The notes: generated from the sequence alone by a model not told the origin. A DNA stretch of 64,000 bases from Streptomyces fradiae ATCC 10745 = DSM 40063 (GCF_008704425.1 NZ_CP023696.1:620001-684000); one strand, 5' to 3'; counted from the first letter of the stretch, positions 1 through 8,675 are shown. Program-made: numbers and translations.

Positions 1-486
1 CGCGCGGCGGAGAACGGCGCGATCATCTTCTCGGTGTGCGCCGGGTACCAGATCCTCGGCCACGAGTTCATCAACGACCTGGGCGAGCGGGAGCCGGGCC
101 TCGGCCTGATCGACGTGGTCTCCACGCGCGGCGAGGGCGAGCGGTGCGTCGGCGACGTGCTCGCCGACATCGATCCGCGCCTGGGCCTGCCGCAGCTGAC
201 GGGCTTCGAGAACCACCAGGGCATCACCCACCTGGGCCCGACGGCCCGCCCGTTCGCCCGGACCGTCTTCGGCCGGGGCAACGGCACCGGGGACGGCACC
301 GAGGGGGCGTACAACGACACCGTCTTCGGTACGTACATGCACGGACCGGTCATGGCGCGCAACCCGCAGATCGCGGACCTGCTGCTGAAGCTGGCCCTCG
401 ACGTGAACGCGCTGCCGCCGACGGACGACCGGTGGTACGAGGCGCTGCGCGCCGAGCGGATCGAGGCGGCCAGCCAGCCGGCCTGA
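1..486 (+). CDS. gatD: Lipid II isoglutaminyl synthase subunit GatD, 3' part (5' end outside window)
   Basis: The reading frame is open from the first base, so the start lies upstream of the window. The visible 161 residues are the C-terminal part of a CobB/CobQ-type class I glutamine amidotransferase. The nucleophile is the Cys in FSVCAGYQ (visible residue 13), and the later TYMHGPVMARNP carries the expected catalytic His. The family member GatD frees ammonia from glutamine. Its partner MurT uses that ammonia to amidate the D-glutamate of lipid II during cell-wall synthesis in the cytoplasm. murT would be expected just upstream but is outside the window. A CobQ-type cobalamin enzyme is the alternative, but the short C-terminus fits GatD better. 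A hairpin terminator follows. Confidence 0.85.
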   Translation, partial: RAAENGAIIFSVCAGYQILGHEFINDLGEREPGLGLIDVVSTRGEGERCVGDVLADIDPRLGLPQLTGFENHQGITHLGPTARPFARTVFGRGNGTGDGTEGAYNDTVFGTYMHGPVMARNPQIADLLLKLALDVNALPPTDDRWYEALRAERIEAASQPA

Positions 487-503
487 GCCACGACGCGTCC
501 GTG

Positions 504-545
504 AGGGGCGGTCGCGGTCCGCTGGACGGGCCCGCGACCGCCCTT
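504..545 (+). terminator. Hairpin terminator after gatD
   Basis: Twelve-base arms GGGCGGTCGCGG (506-517) and CCGCGACCGCCC (532-543) are perfectly complementary around a 14-base loop, starting 20 bases after the gatD stop. There is no long T tract, as is usual for Streptomyces terminators. Confidence 0.7.
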
Positions 546-652
546 CCGCCGTGTCGGAGGCCCCGCCGCCCTCCCGCATGCCGGAGCCCTCGCCTCCGCC
601 CCGTCCGCGTACGCCCGTGCCGGGGCCGCGCCGCGCTTCCACCGTGCCGGGA

Positions 653-727
653 GGCGCCGCGCGGGGTCATGCCCGGGGGCGCCGCGCCGCGTCGTGCCCG
701 GGGGCGCCGCGCGGCTCGCCCCCGGGC
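653..727. repeat. Three imperfect 25-bp direct repeats in the gatD-pfkA gap
   Basis: Copies beginning GGCGCCGCGC start at 653, 678 and 703, each followed by a variant of CATGCCCGGGG. They lie in the roughly 460-base gap between the gatD terminator and pfkA. Nothing else is convincing in this gap: the open frames across it have low-complexity Arg/Pro/Ala composition and look like high-GC artefacts. The pfkA promoter must lie in its last part. Confidence 0.5.
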
Positions 728-1005
728 TTCCGGCGGGGGTCTCGCGAAGGCCGCGCGCCGGGCCGGAAGGGTGTCCCCGCGCGCCCTTCCGCCGCGTCGG
801 AGGCGCCGCGCGGACCGGGTCGCCCTTTCGTGCGCCGGGCCGCTCGTCTGGGCCCTCGGAACGGGCTTCCCGTCGGTTCCTCCGAAGTGTCCACAGGCCG
901 GACGTCCGGTTCGGTGGCGGCCCTCTCCGCCGGTAGGGTGGCGGGTGATCCAGACCGGACGACGTGGTCCGGGAGTCGGCCCACGTTGCAAAGGTATTTC
1001 GGGCT

Positions 1006-2031
1006 ATGCGCATTGGTGTGCTCACCTCCGGAGGCGACTGCCCCGGTCTGAACGCCGTCATCCGTTCCGTCGTGCACCGCGCCGTCGTCGACCACGGGGA
1101 CGAGGTCATCGGCTTCCACGACGGGTGGAAGGGCCTGCTGGAGTGCGACTACCGCAAGCTCGACCTGGACTCGGTCGGCGGCATCCTCGCCCAGGGCGGC
1201 ACCATCCTCGGCTCGTCGCGGGTGCAGCCCGCGCACCTGGTGGACGGCGTCGAGCGCGCCCGCGGCCACGTCGCCGAGCTGGGCCTCGACGCGATCATCC
1301 CGATCGGCGGCGAGGGCACCCTGAAGGCGGCGAACCTGCTGTCCGAGGCGGGGCTGCCGATAGTCGGCGTGCCCAAGACGATCGACAACGACATCGCCTC
1401 CACGGACGTGACCTTCGGTTTCGACACGGCCGTCGGGGTCGCCACGGAGGCGCTGGACCGGCTGAAGACGACGGCCGAGTCACATCAGCGCGTCCTCATC
1501 GTGGAGGTCATGGGCCGGCACACGGGCTGGATCGCGCTGCACTCCGGCATGGCGGCCGGCGCGCACGCGATCGTCGTGCCGGAGCGGCCGTTCGACATCG
1601 ACGAGCTGACCGCGCGCGTCGGCGCCCGCTTCGAGGCGGGCAAGCGGTTCGCGATCGTCGTCGCCGCCGAGGGCGCCAAGCCGCGCGCGGGCTCCATGGA
1701 GTTCGACGAGGGCGGCAAGGACGTGTACGGCCACGAGCGGTTCGCCGGCATCGCCCGGCAGCTCTCGGTCGAGCTGGAGGAGCGCCTCGGCAAGGAGGCC
1801 CGGCCCGTGATCCTCGGCCACGTCCAGCGCGGCGGCACCCCCACCGCGTACGACCGCGTCCTCGCGACCCGGTTCGGCTGGCACGCGGTGGAGGCCGCGC
1901 ACCGGGGCGAGTTCGGCATGCTGACCGCGCTGCGCGGCACCGAGATCGTCATGGTGCCGCTCGCGGAGGCCGTGCGGACCCTCAAGACCGTGCCCGAGGA
2001 CCGGTACGCGGAGGCCGAGACCGTCCTGTAG
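1006..2031 (+). CDS. pfkA: ATP-dependent 6-phosphofructokinase
   Basis: This 341-residue cytoplasmic enzyme phosphorylates fructose 6-phosphate in glycolysis. Visible motifs, in order, are GGDCPGLNAVIR (nucleotide loop), GGEGTLKAA, PKTIDNDIAS (catalytic Asp) and MGRHTGWIA (sugar-phosphate site), then QRGGTPTAYDR near the C-terminus. Gly in GGEGT, with Lys in PKTIDND, is the combination described for ATP-using actinomycete group III enzymes; PPi-using relatives have Asp at the Gly position. The frame stays open upstream to 964, but the ATG at 1006 gives the family length and puts the N-terminus directly at MRIGVLTSGG. The gene is monocistronic, with a terminator at 2072-2107. Confidence 0.93.
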   Translation: MRIGVLTSGGDCPGLNAVIRSVVHRAVVDHGDEVIGFHDGWKGLLECDYRKLDLDSVGGILAQGGTILGSSRVQPAHLVDGVERARGHVAELGLDAIIPIGGEGTLKAANLLSEAGLPIVGVPKTIDNDIASTDVTFGFDTAVGVATEALDRLKTTAESHQRVLIVEVMGRHTGWIALHSGMAAGAHAIVVPERPFDIDELTARVGARFEAGKRFAIVVAAEGAKPRAGSMEFDEGGKDVYGHERFAGIARQLSVELEERLGKEARPVILGHVQRGGTPTAYDRVLATRFGWHAVEAAHRGEFGMLTALRGTEIVMVPLAEAVRTLKTVPEDRYAEAETVL

Positions 2032-2071
2032 CACCCGAGCCCACCCGGCCGCGCCGCGCGGGCGCCGCCGA

Positions 2072-2107
2072 AACCGCCCCCGGTCGCCGACGCGGCCGGG
2101 GGCGGTT
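2072..2107 (+). terminator. Hairpin terminator after pfkA
   Basis: Perfect 12-base arms AACCGCCCCCGG (2072-2083) and CCGGGGGCGGTT (2096-2107) sit 40 bases after the pfkA stop and are followed by TCTACTCT. Confidence 0.75.
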
Positions 2108-2157
2108 CTACTCTGGTCCGGCAAGTGGACAACCCAGCACGAACCAGGAGCCGCGGG

Positions 2158-3111
2158 ATGGATCACAGCGGGCACGGCATGACGACGGACCTGCCGCCGT
2201 TCACGCTGGAGCGGGGGCTGGCGTTCTCGCCGGACACGTTCTTCCTGGTCAGCTGCCTGCTGGGGCTGGCGCTGTACGCCTGGGGCGTCGTGCGGCTGCG
2301 GCGGCGGGGCGACGCCTGGCCCGTGGGCCGTACGGTCTTCTTCACGGTCGGTGTGCTGACCGTGGCGCTGGTGATGTGCACGGGGCTCAACGACTACGGC
2401 ATGGTCATGTTCAGCGTGCACATGGTGCAGCACATGGTGATCAGCATGCTGTCGCCGATCCTGCTGCTGCTCGGCGCGCCGGTGACGCTGGCACTGCGGG
2501 CGCTGCCGGTGGCGGCGCGGGGCTCCAAGGGGCCGCGCGAGCTGCTGCTGATGCTGCTGCACAGCCGCTACATGCGGGTGGTCACGCACCCGGGGTTCAC
2601 GATCCCGATGTTCATCGCGAGCCTGTACGCGCTGTACTTCACTCCGCTGTTCGACTTCCTGATGGAGTCCACGGCGGGCCACATCGCGATGATGGTGCAC
2701 TTCCTCGCCGTCGGCCTGGTGTTCTTCTGGCCGATCATGGGCGTGGACCCGGGCCCCCACCGGCCGGGGTACGTGATGCGGATGCTGGAGCTGTTCGCGG
2801 GCATGCCGTTCCACGCGTTCTTCGGCATCGCACTGATGATGGCCTCGGAGCCGATGGTCGGCACGTACACGCACCCGCCCGCCTCGCTGGGCATCGACGC
2901 GCTCGCCGACCAGAACGCGGCGGGCGGCATCGCCTGGGCGTTCAGCGAGATCCCGTCCGTGGTGGTGCTGGTGGCACTGCTGTACCAGTGGTACCACTCC
3001 GAGCAGCGGGCGGCGAAGCGCTCGGACCGGGCCGCGGACCGGGACGGCGACAAGGAGCTGGAGGCGTACAACGCGTACCTCGCCTCGCTCCAGGTGCGCG
3101 GCGGCCGGTAG
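2158..3111 (+). CDS. CtaG-family cytochrome c oxidase assembly protein
   Basis: This 317-residue integral membrane protein belongs to the caa3_CtaG family of actinobacteria and bacilli, linked to assembly of aa3/caa3 cytochrome oxidase in the plasma membrane. After a His-rich N-terminus (MDHSGHGM) come several hydrophobic segments, for example FLVSCLLGLALYAWGVV, VHMVQHMVISMLSPILLLL and VHFLAVGLVFFWPIMGV. Membrane-facing His residues in VQHM, VHF and PFHAFFG are typical of the family. The ATG at 2158 is preferred over an in-frame GTG at 2125 because AGGAG precedes it at a good distance. The cytoplasmic C-terminal tail is charged. Which metal or cofactor these proteins deliver is not settled. 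Confidence 0.88.
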   Translation: MDHSGHGMTTDLPPFTLERGLAFSPDTFFLVSCLLGLALYAWGVVRLRRRGDAWPVGRTVFFTVGVLTVALVMCTGLNDYGMVMFSVHMVQHMVISMLSPILLLLGAPVTLALRALPVAARGSKGPRELLLMLLHSRYMRVVTHPGFTIPMFIASLYALYFTPLFDFLMESTAGHIAMMVHFLAVGLVFFWPIMGVDPGPHRPGYVMRMLELFAGMPFHAFFGIALMMASEPMVGTYTHPPASLGIDALADQNAAGGIAWAFSEIPSVVVLVALLYQWYHSEQRAAKRSDRAADRDGDKELEAYNAYLASLQVRGGR

Positions 3112-3274
3112 GACCGCGGACCGCGGCGGGTACGGCGCCGGAGAGCGCGGGGCCGCCGGGCGCCGGCTCCCGGCCCCGCGCCGCACGCGGGGCGCGCGCG
3201 CCGGTAGCGCCGTGCGCCGGTGCGGAGCCACCATGGCAGGGCGAGGCGAGGCCCGCGGCTCGGAGGAGGGCGCC

Positions 3275-3433
3275 ATGTCCGGTTCCACGAAGACGATGGG
3301 AATGATCACGCTCGGTGCGCTGGTGCTGACGACGGCGTACTCGGTGGCGCTGGGCAGCAGCGGCTGGCTGTGGTTCGCCTGGATCGTGCTGGGCCTGGTG
3401 ACGCTGGGGATGGCGGTGGCCAAGGACGGCTGA
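3275..3433 (+). CDS. Small membrane protein of unknown function
   Basis: A 52-residue protein starting at an ATG preceded by GGAGGAG. It has two hydrophobic stretches, roughly residues 9-26 (MITLGALVLTTAYSVALG) and 29-47 (GWLWFAWIVLGLVTLGMAV), with charged ends, so it is probably a two-helix inner-membrane protein. Codon use matches the host. The gap to the upstream ctaG-like gene is 163 bases, so it may have its own promoter. Function is unknown. Confidence 0.7.
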   Translation: MSGSTKTMGMITLGALVLTTAYSVALGSSGWLWFAWIVLGLVTLGMAVAKDG

Positions 3434-3538
3434 GCGCCGGTCCGGGATCTCGGCCGGGAAGAGATCCCCGCCGGGCGGCAACCTTCCCGGTGGCGGCGGC
3501 GACCACCGGGTGCAAGTGGCCCCCACACGAGGATTCAC

Positions 3539-4369
3539 ATGAGCACAGAGACACAGCCGAGGGCTCGGCACCGCCGCCGCCTCACCCGCCGCCGCACCGT
3601 CGTCGGTGGGCTCGCCGCCCTCGGCCTCACCGGCGCCGCGCTGGTCGGCAGCGGCATGCTCGCCCCGGCCGGCGCCGCGTCGGCGTGGCCGGCGCCCAAG
3701 GGCGAGAAGCCGGTCACCAAGACGATCGAGGTGTCCGGCACCTACGACGGCAAGCTCCAGCGCTTCCGCGGCAGCGGCGCCCTCGGCGACGGCGGCCAGG
3801 ACGAGAACCAGGCGCCCCTGTTCAAGCTGAAGGACGGCGCCGTCCTGAAGAACGTCGTCATCGGATCGCCGGCCGCCGACGGCGTCCACTGCATGGGCAG
3901 CTGCACGCTGCAGAACGTCTGGTGGGAGGACGTCGGCGAGGACGCCGCCTCCTTCAAGGGCACGTCGGCGTCGGCGGTCTACACCGTGACCGGCGGCGGC
4001 GCGCGCAAGGCCTCCGACAAGGTGTTCCAGTTCAACGGCGCCGGCAAGCTGGTCGTCACCGGCTTCCAGCTGTCGGACTTCGGCAAGCTGGTGCGCAGCT
4101 GCGGCAACTGCTCCAAGCAGTACAAGCGGACCATCGTCGTCGAGAACGTCGACGTGACCGTACCCGGCAAGCAGCTGATCGGCGTCAACGCCAACTACGG
4201 CGACACGGCCACGCTGCGCGACATCCGGATCCACGGCGACACCAAGCGGAAGATCAAGCCGTGCGTCCGCTACGAGGGAAACGACAAGGGCAAGGAGCCG
4301 CCCGTGCTGGGCAGCGGCCCGGACGGCACCCACTGCCGTTACGCGGCGTCGGACATCACCTACAAGTGA
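3539..4369 (+). CDS. Secreted pectate lyase, polysaccharide lyase family 3
   Basis: A 276-residue secreted enzyme that should cleave polygalacturonate by beta-elimination in a Ca2+-dependent way. The N-terminus has a twin-arginine-like start (TRRRTVVGG), a hydrophobic core and an Ala-rich cleavage region near residue 46, so export by Tat or Sec is likely. The mature part shows the PL3 signature DGVHCMGSCTLQNVWWEDVG followed by EDAASFKG, and paired cysteines in SCGNCSK. The C-terminus has FQLSDFGKLV and conserved YEGNDKG. Length and motifs fit a single-domain PL3 enzyme. It stands alone, with a strong terminator downstream, and is consistent with plant-debris saprophytism. Confidence 0.9.
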   Translation: MSTETQPRARHRRRLTRRRTVVGGLAALGLTGAALVGSGMLAPAGAASAWPAPKGEKPVTKTIEVSGTYDGKLQRFRGSGALGDGGQDENQAPLFKLKDGAVLKNVVIGSPAADGVHCMGSCTLQNVWWEDVGEDAASFKGTSASAVYTVTGGGARKASDKVFQFNGAGKLVVTGFQLSDFGKLVRSCGNCSKQYKRTIVVENVDVTVPGKQLIGVNANYGDTATLRDIRIHGDTKRKIKPCVRYEGNDKGKEPPVLGSGPDGTHCRYAASDITYK

Positions 4370-4411
4370 TCGGCGCCTGAGCCCGCGACGGGCGGGCGGT
4401 CTCTCCGCGAC

Positions 4412-4448
4412 GACCGGGGCCACGGCGGCCGACGCCGTGGCCCCGGTC
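4412..4448. terminator. Hairpin terminator after the pectate lyase
   Basis: A perfect 15-bp stem, GACCGGGGCCACGGC (4412-4426) with GCCGTGGCCCCGGTC (4434-4448), and a seven-base loop, 42 bases past the lyase stop. The rest of the gap up to 4675 is somewhat richer in A/T around 4560-4620 and probably holds the lanthipeptide operon promoter. No clear -35/-10 pair was identified. Confidence 0.8.
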
Positions 4449-4675
4449 TCGTCCGCGTGTCGGCCCGCCCGTCCACGCGTGTCGCCCGGCGCGCGTACAC
4501 GCGGCACTCCGGCGCGCGTAGGGGCTCCACGCACGACGTGGACACGCCAGCGCACCCCCATCGATCATATGACTACCGCTCCTCGTGCTTTCGGCGGACC
4601 GTGACATGGACACACAGTTCACGAACCGTCCGAATCCGGCGGAACCGTCCATCGGTCCGTGCACGAGGAGGCCGC

Positions 4676-5632
4676 ATGCTCCAGGTCGAGCGTCTGCTCG
4701 CGGACTGCCTTCACGACGTCCGCTCCGGTCCCCCCGGCACCCTGCCGCTGGACCCCGCGGGCGACACCTACGCGGCGGCCCGCCGCACGTTCCTCGCGGC
4801 CGGACTGCGCGCCCTGCGCGACGCCGGACGCCCCGGCGGCGGCTGGGCGCAGGTCGGCATCGCCCCCGACGGGGCGCACGCCTGGCCCGCCCTGTACCGG
4901 CGGCTGGCCGGCACCGCCCGCGAGCTGACCGCCTCCGGGGCGGCCGGCGACTTCTTCTTCGTCCACAAGCCGCCGGGCCTGCGGGTCCGCTTCCACGCGC
5001 CCGGTCCGGACGGGGCCGACGCGCTCCGGGCGGAGCTCGTACGCCTCCTGGGCACCGCGCGGGAGGGCTGGGCGGAACCGGTGCCGTCCGTGTACGAGCC
5101 GGAGTCGTACCTCTACGGCGGGGCGCGGTCCATGGCGTACGCGCACCGGCTGCACACCGCGGACGCGCTGGCCTGGCTGGACCACCACACCGGTGAGCGC
5201 CCGCCCGCGGGCTGGCGGGTCTCGCTGACGCTGCTGCGCGCCGTCCTGGACGGGCTCGGTGTCGTCGGCTGGGAGCACCGGGGCGTGTGGGAGGCCGTGC
5301 GGGAGGAGACGGGGCGGCGGCTCGCCGGCGGGCTGGCCGGGGCCGACCTGGAGCGGGCCGCCGCGGGGGTGCGCGCCTACTGGGAGCTGTCCGACCAGGC
5401 CCGCCTGGAGGCGCTGCCCGCGCCGTGGCGGGACCGGGTGGCCGCGCACCGGGACGCCCTGCGCGCGGCGGCCGACGCGTGGCGGACGGGCTACTTCGAG
5501 TCCGGCGGGGCGCGGCTGGGGCCGCGCAGGGCCGCCGCCCACTGGGTGGTCTTCCACTGGAACCGCGGGCGCTTCCCGGCCTCCCGGCAGGGGCTGCTCA
5601 CCGAGGCGCTCGCCGACGACGGGAGGGCGTGA
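4676..5632 (+). CDS. Split LanB: glutamate-elimination (small, SpaB_C-type) dehydratase component
   Basis: A 318-residue protein of the thiopeptide-type bacteriocin biosynthesis / SpaB C-terminal family. In class I lanthipeptide and thiopeptide pathways this domain eliminates glutamate from glutamylated Ser/Thr to give dehydroalanine or dehydrobutyrine. Recognisable landmarks are DFFFVHKPPGLRVRFHAP, WAEPVPSVYEPESYLYGG and, near the end, the HWVVFHWNRGRFP block typical of the family. The ATG at 4676, with ACGAGGAG upstream, gives the family length; the longer open frame to 4457 is rejected. The glutamylation partner starts two bases after the stop, so the pair is surely co-translated. Having the small component first and separate resembles split thiopeptide enzymes more than classical full-length LanB. 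Confidence 0.85.
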   Translation: MLQVERLLADCLHDVRSGPPGTLPLDPAGDTYAAARRTFLAAGLRALRDAGRPGGGWAQVGIAPDGAHAWPALYRRLAGTARELTASGAAGDFFFVHKPPGLRVRFHAPGPDGADALRAELVRLLGTAREGWAEPVPSVYEPESYLYGGARSMAYAHRLHTADALAWLDHHTGERPPAGWRVSLTLLRAVLDGLGVVGWEHRGVWEAVREETGRRLAGGLAGADLERAAAGVRAYWELSDQARLEALPAPWRDRVAAHRDALRAAADAWRTGYFESGGARLGPRRAAAHWVVFHWNRGRFPASRQGLLTEALADDGRA

Positions 5633-5633
5633 C

Positions 5634-8474
5634 ATGACCGGCGGTACGTCCGGAGCGGCCGACACGATCGGCGGGCTGGCGCTGCTGCGCGTCGCGGGCA
5701 TGCCGTGCGCGGCCTGGACCGCCGGGGGCCGCCCCGAGCTGTTCGACCGGGTGGCCCGGCACGCCGACGACGGGAGGCTGCGGGCCGTGCGGGCGCGGGC
5801 GCTGGCCGGGCGGATGGGCGCGGAACTGGTCCCGGACGACCGGCTGTCGGCCGCCGAGCGGGGCGCGGTGCTGGCGCTGCGGCGGCGGCTGCACGCCGGC
5901 GAGCCGCCCGGCGCGGACGACTGCGCGCTGCTGGACGCCCTGGCGGGAAGCGCCGGCGTGAGCGGGCCGGGTGCCCGGGACGGGGGCGTCGCCGGGGCGG
6001 GGGGCCGGGGTGTGCGGGGGGCCGGGTGCGGGGCGGGGGCCGGGGACGTGCCGGGGGCGCGGTCCGGGCGGGACGCCGGGATCGGGGCGGGGGCCGGGAG
6101 CGGACGCGGGGGCGGGGGCGCGGGGGCCGGTGCCGGGGCGGGGGCCGGTGCCGGGGCCGGTGCGGGTGCGGGGGCCGGTGCCGGGAGTCTCGCCGCCGAG
6201 GCGCGGGCGCTGTTCGCGGCCGCGCGGGAGGCGCGGGAGGAGGAGCGACGGCTGGAGGACGCCGTCGCGGCCGAGCAGGCCCGCGTGGCCGCCCTCGCGT
6301 GGGAGACCGCCCGGAACGACGAGGTGCTGGCGGCGTTCCTCGCCGAGACGGCGCCCGCCGTCGTGGCGGACGTGGCCCGCCGGCTCGCCGAGGGCGCCTC
6401 CTGGCAGGGGCGGCAACTGCGCAAGCGGACCGCCTACCTGTGGCGCGTCCTGGGCCGGATGGCCGCGAAGACGACACCCCGCGGCTGGGCCGGCCACGTC
6501 GCCGTGGCCCCGCTCGGCGAGTCCGGAGGCGCCGGGCGGCTGCTCGCGGGATGTCCCGCCCTGGGCGCGGTCGCCCTCGGGGAGGTGGAGAACGTCCACC
6601 TCGTACGCGCCGGCGGCGTGGCCGCCGACCTGTCGGCCGCGCCGCCGGAGACCCTGCTGGCGCCCGCGCCGCTGCACTTCACCGCGGGCGACCCGGCCGA
6701 CGGGTCGGCGGTGCTGCGCTGCTGGGTGGTCGATCCGCGCGCGCCGGGACGGCTGCGGCAGGTCGTCCTGCGCCGCACCGGGGTGCTCGCACGCGTCCTG
6801 GCGCTGCTCGCGCAGGGGCCGGTGCCGCTCGGGGAGCTGGAGGGGGCCCTGCTCGCGGCCGTGCCGGGACGCGCCGCGGCGGACCCGGCCGTGCTGCGGG
6901 GCTTCCTCGGGCACCTCGCCGGGGTGGGGGTGCTCCAGGTGTGCGCGGCGCCCCGGCAGCGGTACGGGGCGTGGGCGCCGCCGTGCGGTGCGCTGCCCCG
7001 CCCGGCCGGGGCGGCGGGCGGCGCGCCGGGCGCCTGGTTCGTGGACGTGCACCGGCGTGCGGACGCGGTGGTGGGGGCGCGCGCCGCCGACCGGGTGCGG
7101 GAGGGGGTGCGGGTCGCCGCGCGCGTCGCCGCCCTGCGGGACGCCGCCGCCGGACGGCCGGTCCCGGTGGCCTGGCGGATCGGCCCGGAGCCCCGGCCGG
7201 TGAGCGAGGTCCTCGCGGAGCTGCTGGACCCGTCCGGGGCCGGGACCGAGGACGCCGCCCGGCCCGCGCCGGCGCCATACGCGGGATGGCCCGCCGCCGG
7301 GACGGCCGGCGACGGCACCGGGTACGCCGCCCTCCTCGCGCACCTCGCGGCCCACGCGGACGCCGAGCGGGTGGACCTCGACGACGCGCTGCTGGACGCG
7401 CTGGGCGCGCCGCCCGCCGACGAGGCGCTGCCGCCGTGGCCGTACGACTGCCTGCTGCGGCCCCTGCCGGGCGGTGCGGGCTCGCCGGTGGCCGTACTGG
7501 AGACGGCGTCGCCGGCGGGCGTGCTCGACGCCCGGTTCGCTGACGCGCTGAGGGCGCTGGACGGCGGGTACGGGGCGGCCGACGCGTACCGGGCGTTCCT
7601 CGCGGAGGTGGAGCGGCGCGCGGGCGTGCGGTTCGTCGAACTGCTGGTGCCGCCGCTCGCGGAGCGCGCCGCCAACGCCGTGCGGCGCCCGGTCGTCGCC
7701 TCCTGGTGGACCGGCGACCCCGATCCGACCCCGTACTACGGCCAGGCCGCCGCCGAGGCGCGGTACCTGCCCCTGGACCGGATCACCGTGCGGGTGCGCG
7801 ACGGGCGGCTGGTGGCGGAGGCCGACGGGCTGCGCCTCATGCCGGTCCACCACGCCACGCGCACCCCCGCGCCCCCGTACGACGAGCTGATGCGGCTGCT
7901 GCTATCGGCCGGGCCGCCGGCCGCCCGGCGGGCGGTCCGGCTCGACGGCCTGGAGGCGGCGCTGCCGGGGCCCGAGCGGCTGCCCCGCCTGACGGTGGCG
8001 GGCGGCGCGCTCGTGGTCGCCCCGGCGACCTGGCGGCTGGACCGCGCCCGGCTGTGGCACCCGCGCGACACGGCGCCGGCCAAGGTGCGCGCCCTGGCGG
8101 CGCTGCGGCGCTCGGCGGGCCTGCCCCGCCATGTGTTCCTGCGCACCGGGGCCGGGGCCAAGCCCGTACCGGCCGATCTCGACTCCGTGACCGCCGTCCC
8201 GCTGGTGGAGCGCCTGTGCGCGCAGCGGGCGGGCGGCGGACTGCACGCCGAGGAGATGCTGCCCGGCCCGGACGGCCTGGCCCTGCGCGACCCGCTGCAC
8301 GGCGGGGCGCCGGTCGCCGCCCAGGTGCTGCTGCGCCTCCCCCACCGCGCCCGACCCGAGCAGCTCGCCGCGCAGGCCGCGGCGGCCCTGCTGCCCGGCG
8401 AGGCGCCCACAGGCGCCCCCGGCCCGGCCGTCCCACGTGGACGGCGGGCGCCGGGGGCGGTCAACACCTCATGA
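5634..8474 (+). CDS. Split LanB: glutamylation (N-terminal lantibiotic dehydratase) component
   Basis: A 946-residue cytoplasmic protein of the lantibiotic dehydratase N-terminal family, which uses glutamyl-tRNA to glutamylate Ser/Thr of the precursor. Family-like stretches include RKRTAYLWRVLGRMAAKTTPRGWAGHVAV (about residues 265-290) and PLDRITVRVRDGRLV, with HVFLRTGAGAKPV near the C-terminus. Unusually, residues about 105-184 are almost pure Gly/Ala/Arg, ending in a (GA)n tract, and are followed by a charged helical segment (ALFAAAREAREEERRLEDAVAAEQARVAALAWE) that could be a coiled coil. That insert makes the protein longer than expected. It shares an operon with the elimination component, the precursor at 8517 and lanC. 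Confidence 0.87.
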   Translation: MTGGTSGAADTIGGLALLRVAGMPCAAWTAGGRPELFDRVARHADDGRLRAVRARALAGRMGAELVPDDRLSAAERGAVLALRRRLHAGEPPGADDCALLDALAGSAGVSGPGARDGGVAGAGGRGVRGAGCGAGAGDVPGARSGRDAGIGAGAGSGRGGGGAGAGAGAGAGAGAGAGAGAGAGSLAAEARALFAAAREAREEERRLEDAVAAEQARVAALAWETARNDEVLAAFLAETAPAVVADVARRLAEGASWQGRQLRKRTAYLWRVLGRMAAKTTPRGWAGHVAVAPLGESGGAGRLLAGCPALGAVALGEVENVHLVRAGGVAADLSAAPPETLLAPAPLHFTAGDPADGSAVLRCWVVDPRAPGRLRQVVLRRTGVLARVLALLAQGPVPLGELEGALLAAVPGRAAADPAVLRGFLGHLAGVGVLQVCAAPRQRYGAWAPPCGALPRPAGAAGGAPGAWFVDVHRRADAVVGARAADRVREGVRVAARVAALRDAAAGRPVPVAWRIGPEPRPVSEVLAELLDPSGAGTEDAARPAPAPYAGWPAAGTAGDGTGYAALLAHLAAHADAERVDLDDALLDALGAPPADEALPPWPYDCLLRPLPGGAGSPVAVLETASPAGVLDARFADALRALDGGYGAADAYRAFLAEVERRAGVRFVELLVPPLAERAANAVRRPVVASWWTGDPDPTPYYGQAAAEARYLPLDRITVRVRDGRLVAEADGLRLMPVHHATRTPAPPYDELMRLLLSAGPPAARRAVRLDGLEAALPGPERLPRLTVAGGALVVAPATWRLDRARLWHPRDTAPAKVRALAALRRSAGLPRHVFLRTGAGAKPVPADLDSVTAVPLVERLCAQRAGGGLHAEEMLPGPDGLALRDPLHGGAPVAAQVLLRLPHRARPEQLAAQAAAALLPGEAPTGAPGPAVPRGRRAPGAVNTS
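5946..6186 (+). repeat. Low-complexity Gly/Ala-coding tract inside lanB
   Basis: An in-frame G-rich simple-sequence tract built of GGGGCC and GGTGCC-like hexamers, densest at 6100-6186, that encodes Gly-Ala repeats. Its hexamer units keep the frame when copy number changes. Confidence 0.8.
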
Positions 8475-8516
8475 GGAGACAGCGGAAGGCAACAACCACA
8501 CGAAAGGCGGCACACC

Positions 8517-8675
8517 ATGCCCCAGACCCTCGAACTGACCGACCTCGACAGCCTCATCGACGACCTCGACACGCGCATCACCGAGACGGAGCTGCCGGAC
8601 GCGCAGGCCGCCACGGCGGCGTGCAGCGGGCTGTGCACGATCATCATCTGCGCCACGGTGATCATCTGCGCGTGA
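8517..8675 (+). CDS. Lanthipeptide precursor peptide (LanA), candidate
   Basis: A 52-codon ORF between lanB and lanC, 42 bases after the lanB stop, with AAAGGCGG upstream. Residues 1-30 form an acidic leader (MPQTLELTDLDSLIDDLD...) lacking Cys. Its LELTDLDSL stretch resembles the recognition motifs of LanB leaders. The tail is TAACSGLCTIIICATVIICA. It holds exactly four hydroxy residues (T33, S37, T41, T47) and four Cys (C36, C40, C45, C51). Each hydroxy residue precedes a Cys by three, three, four and four positions, so four consecutive (methyl)lanthionine rings are possible. Cleavage near residue 30-32 (QAA) is a guess. The core would be very hydrophobic and uncharged. No protease or exporter gene is adjacent. 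Confidence 0.88.
   Translation: MPQTLELTDLDSLIDDLDTRITETELPDAQAATAACSGLCTIIICATVIICA

Noticed and set aside
36..3305. Very long plus-strand open frame of over 1000 codons
   Set aside because: It covers gatD, pfkA and ctaG in another frame and encodes Arg/Pro/Ala low-complexity sequence. This is a typical stop-poor shadow in high-GC DNA.
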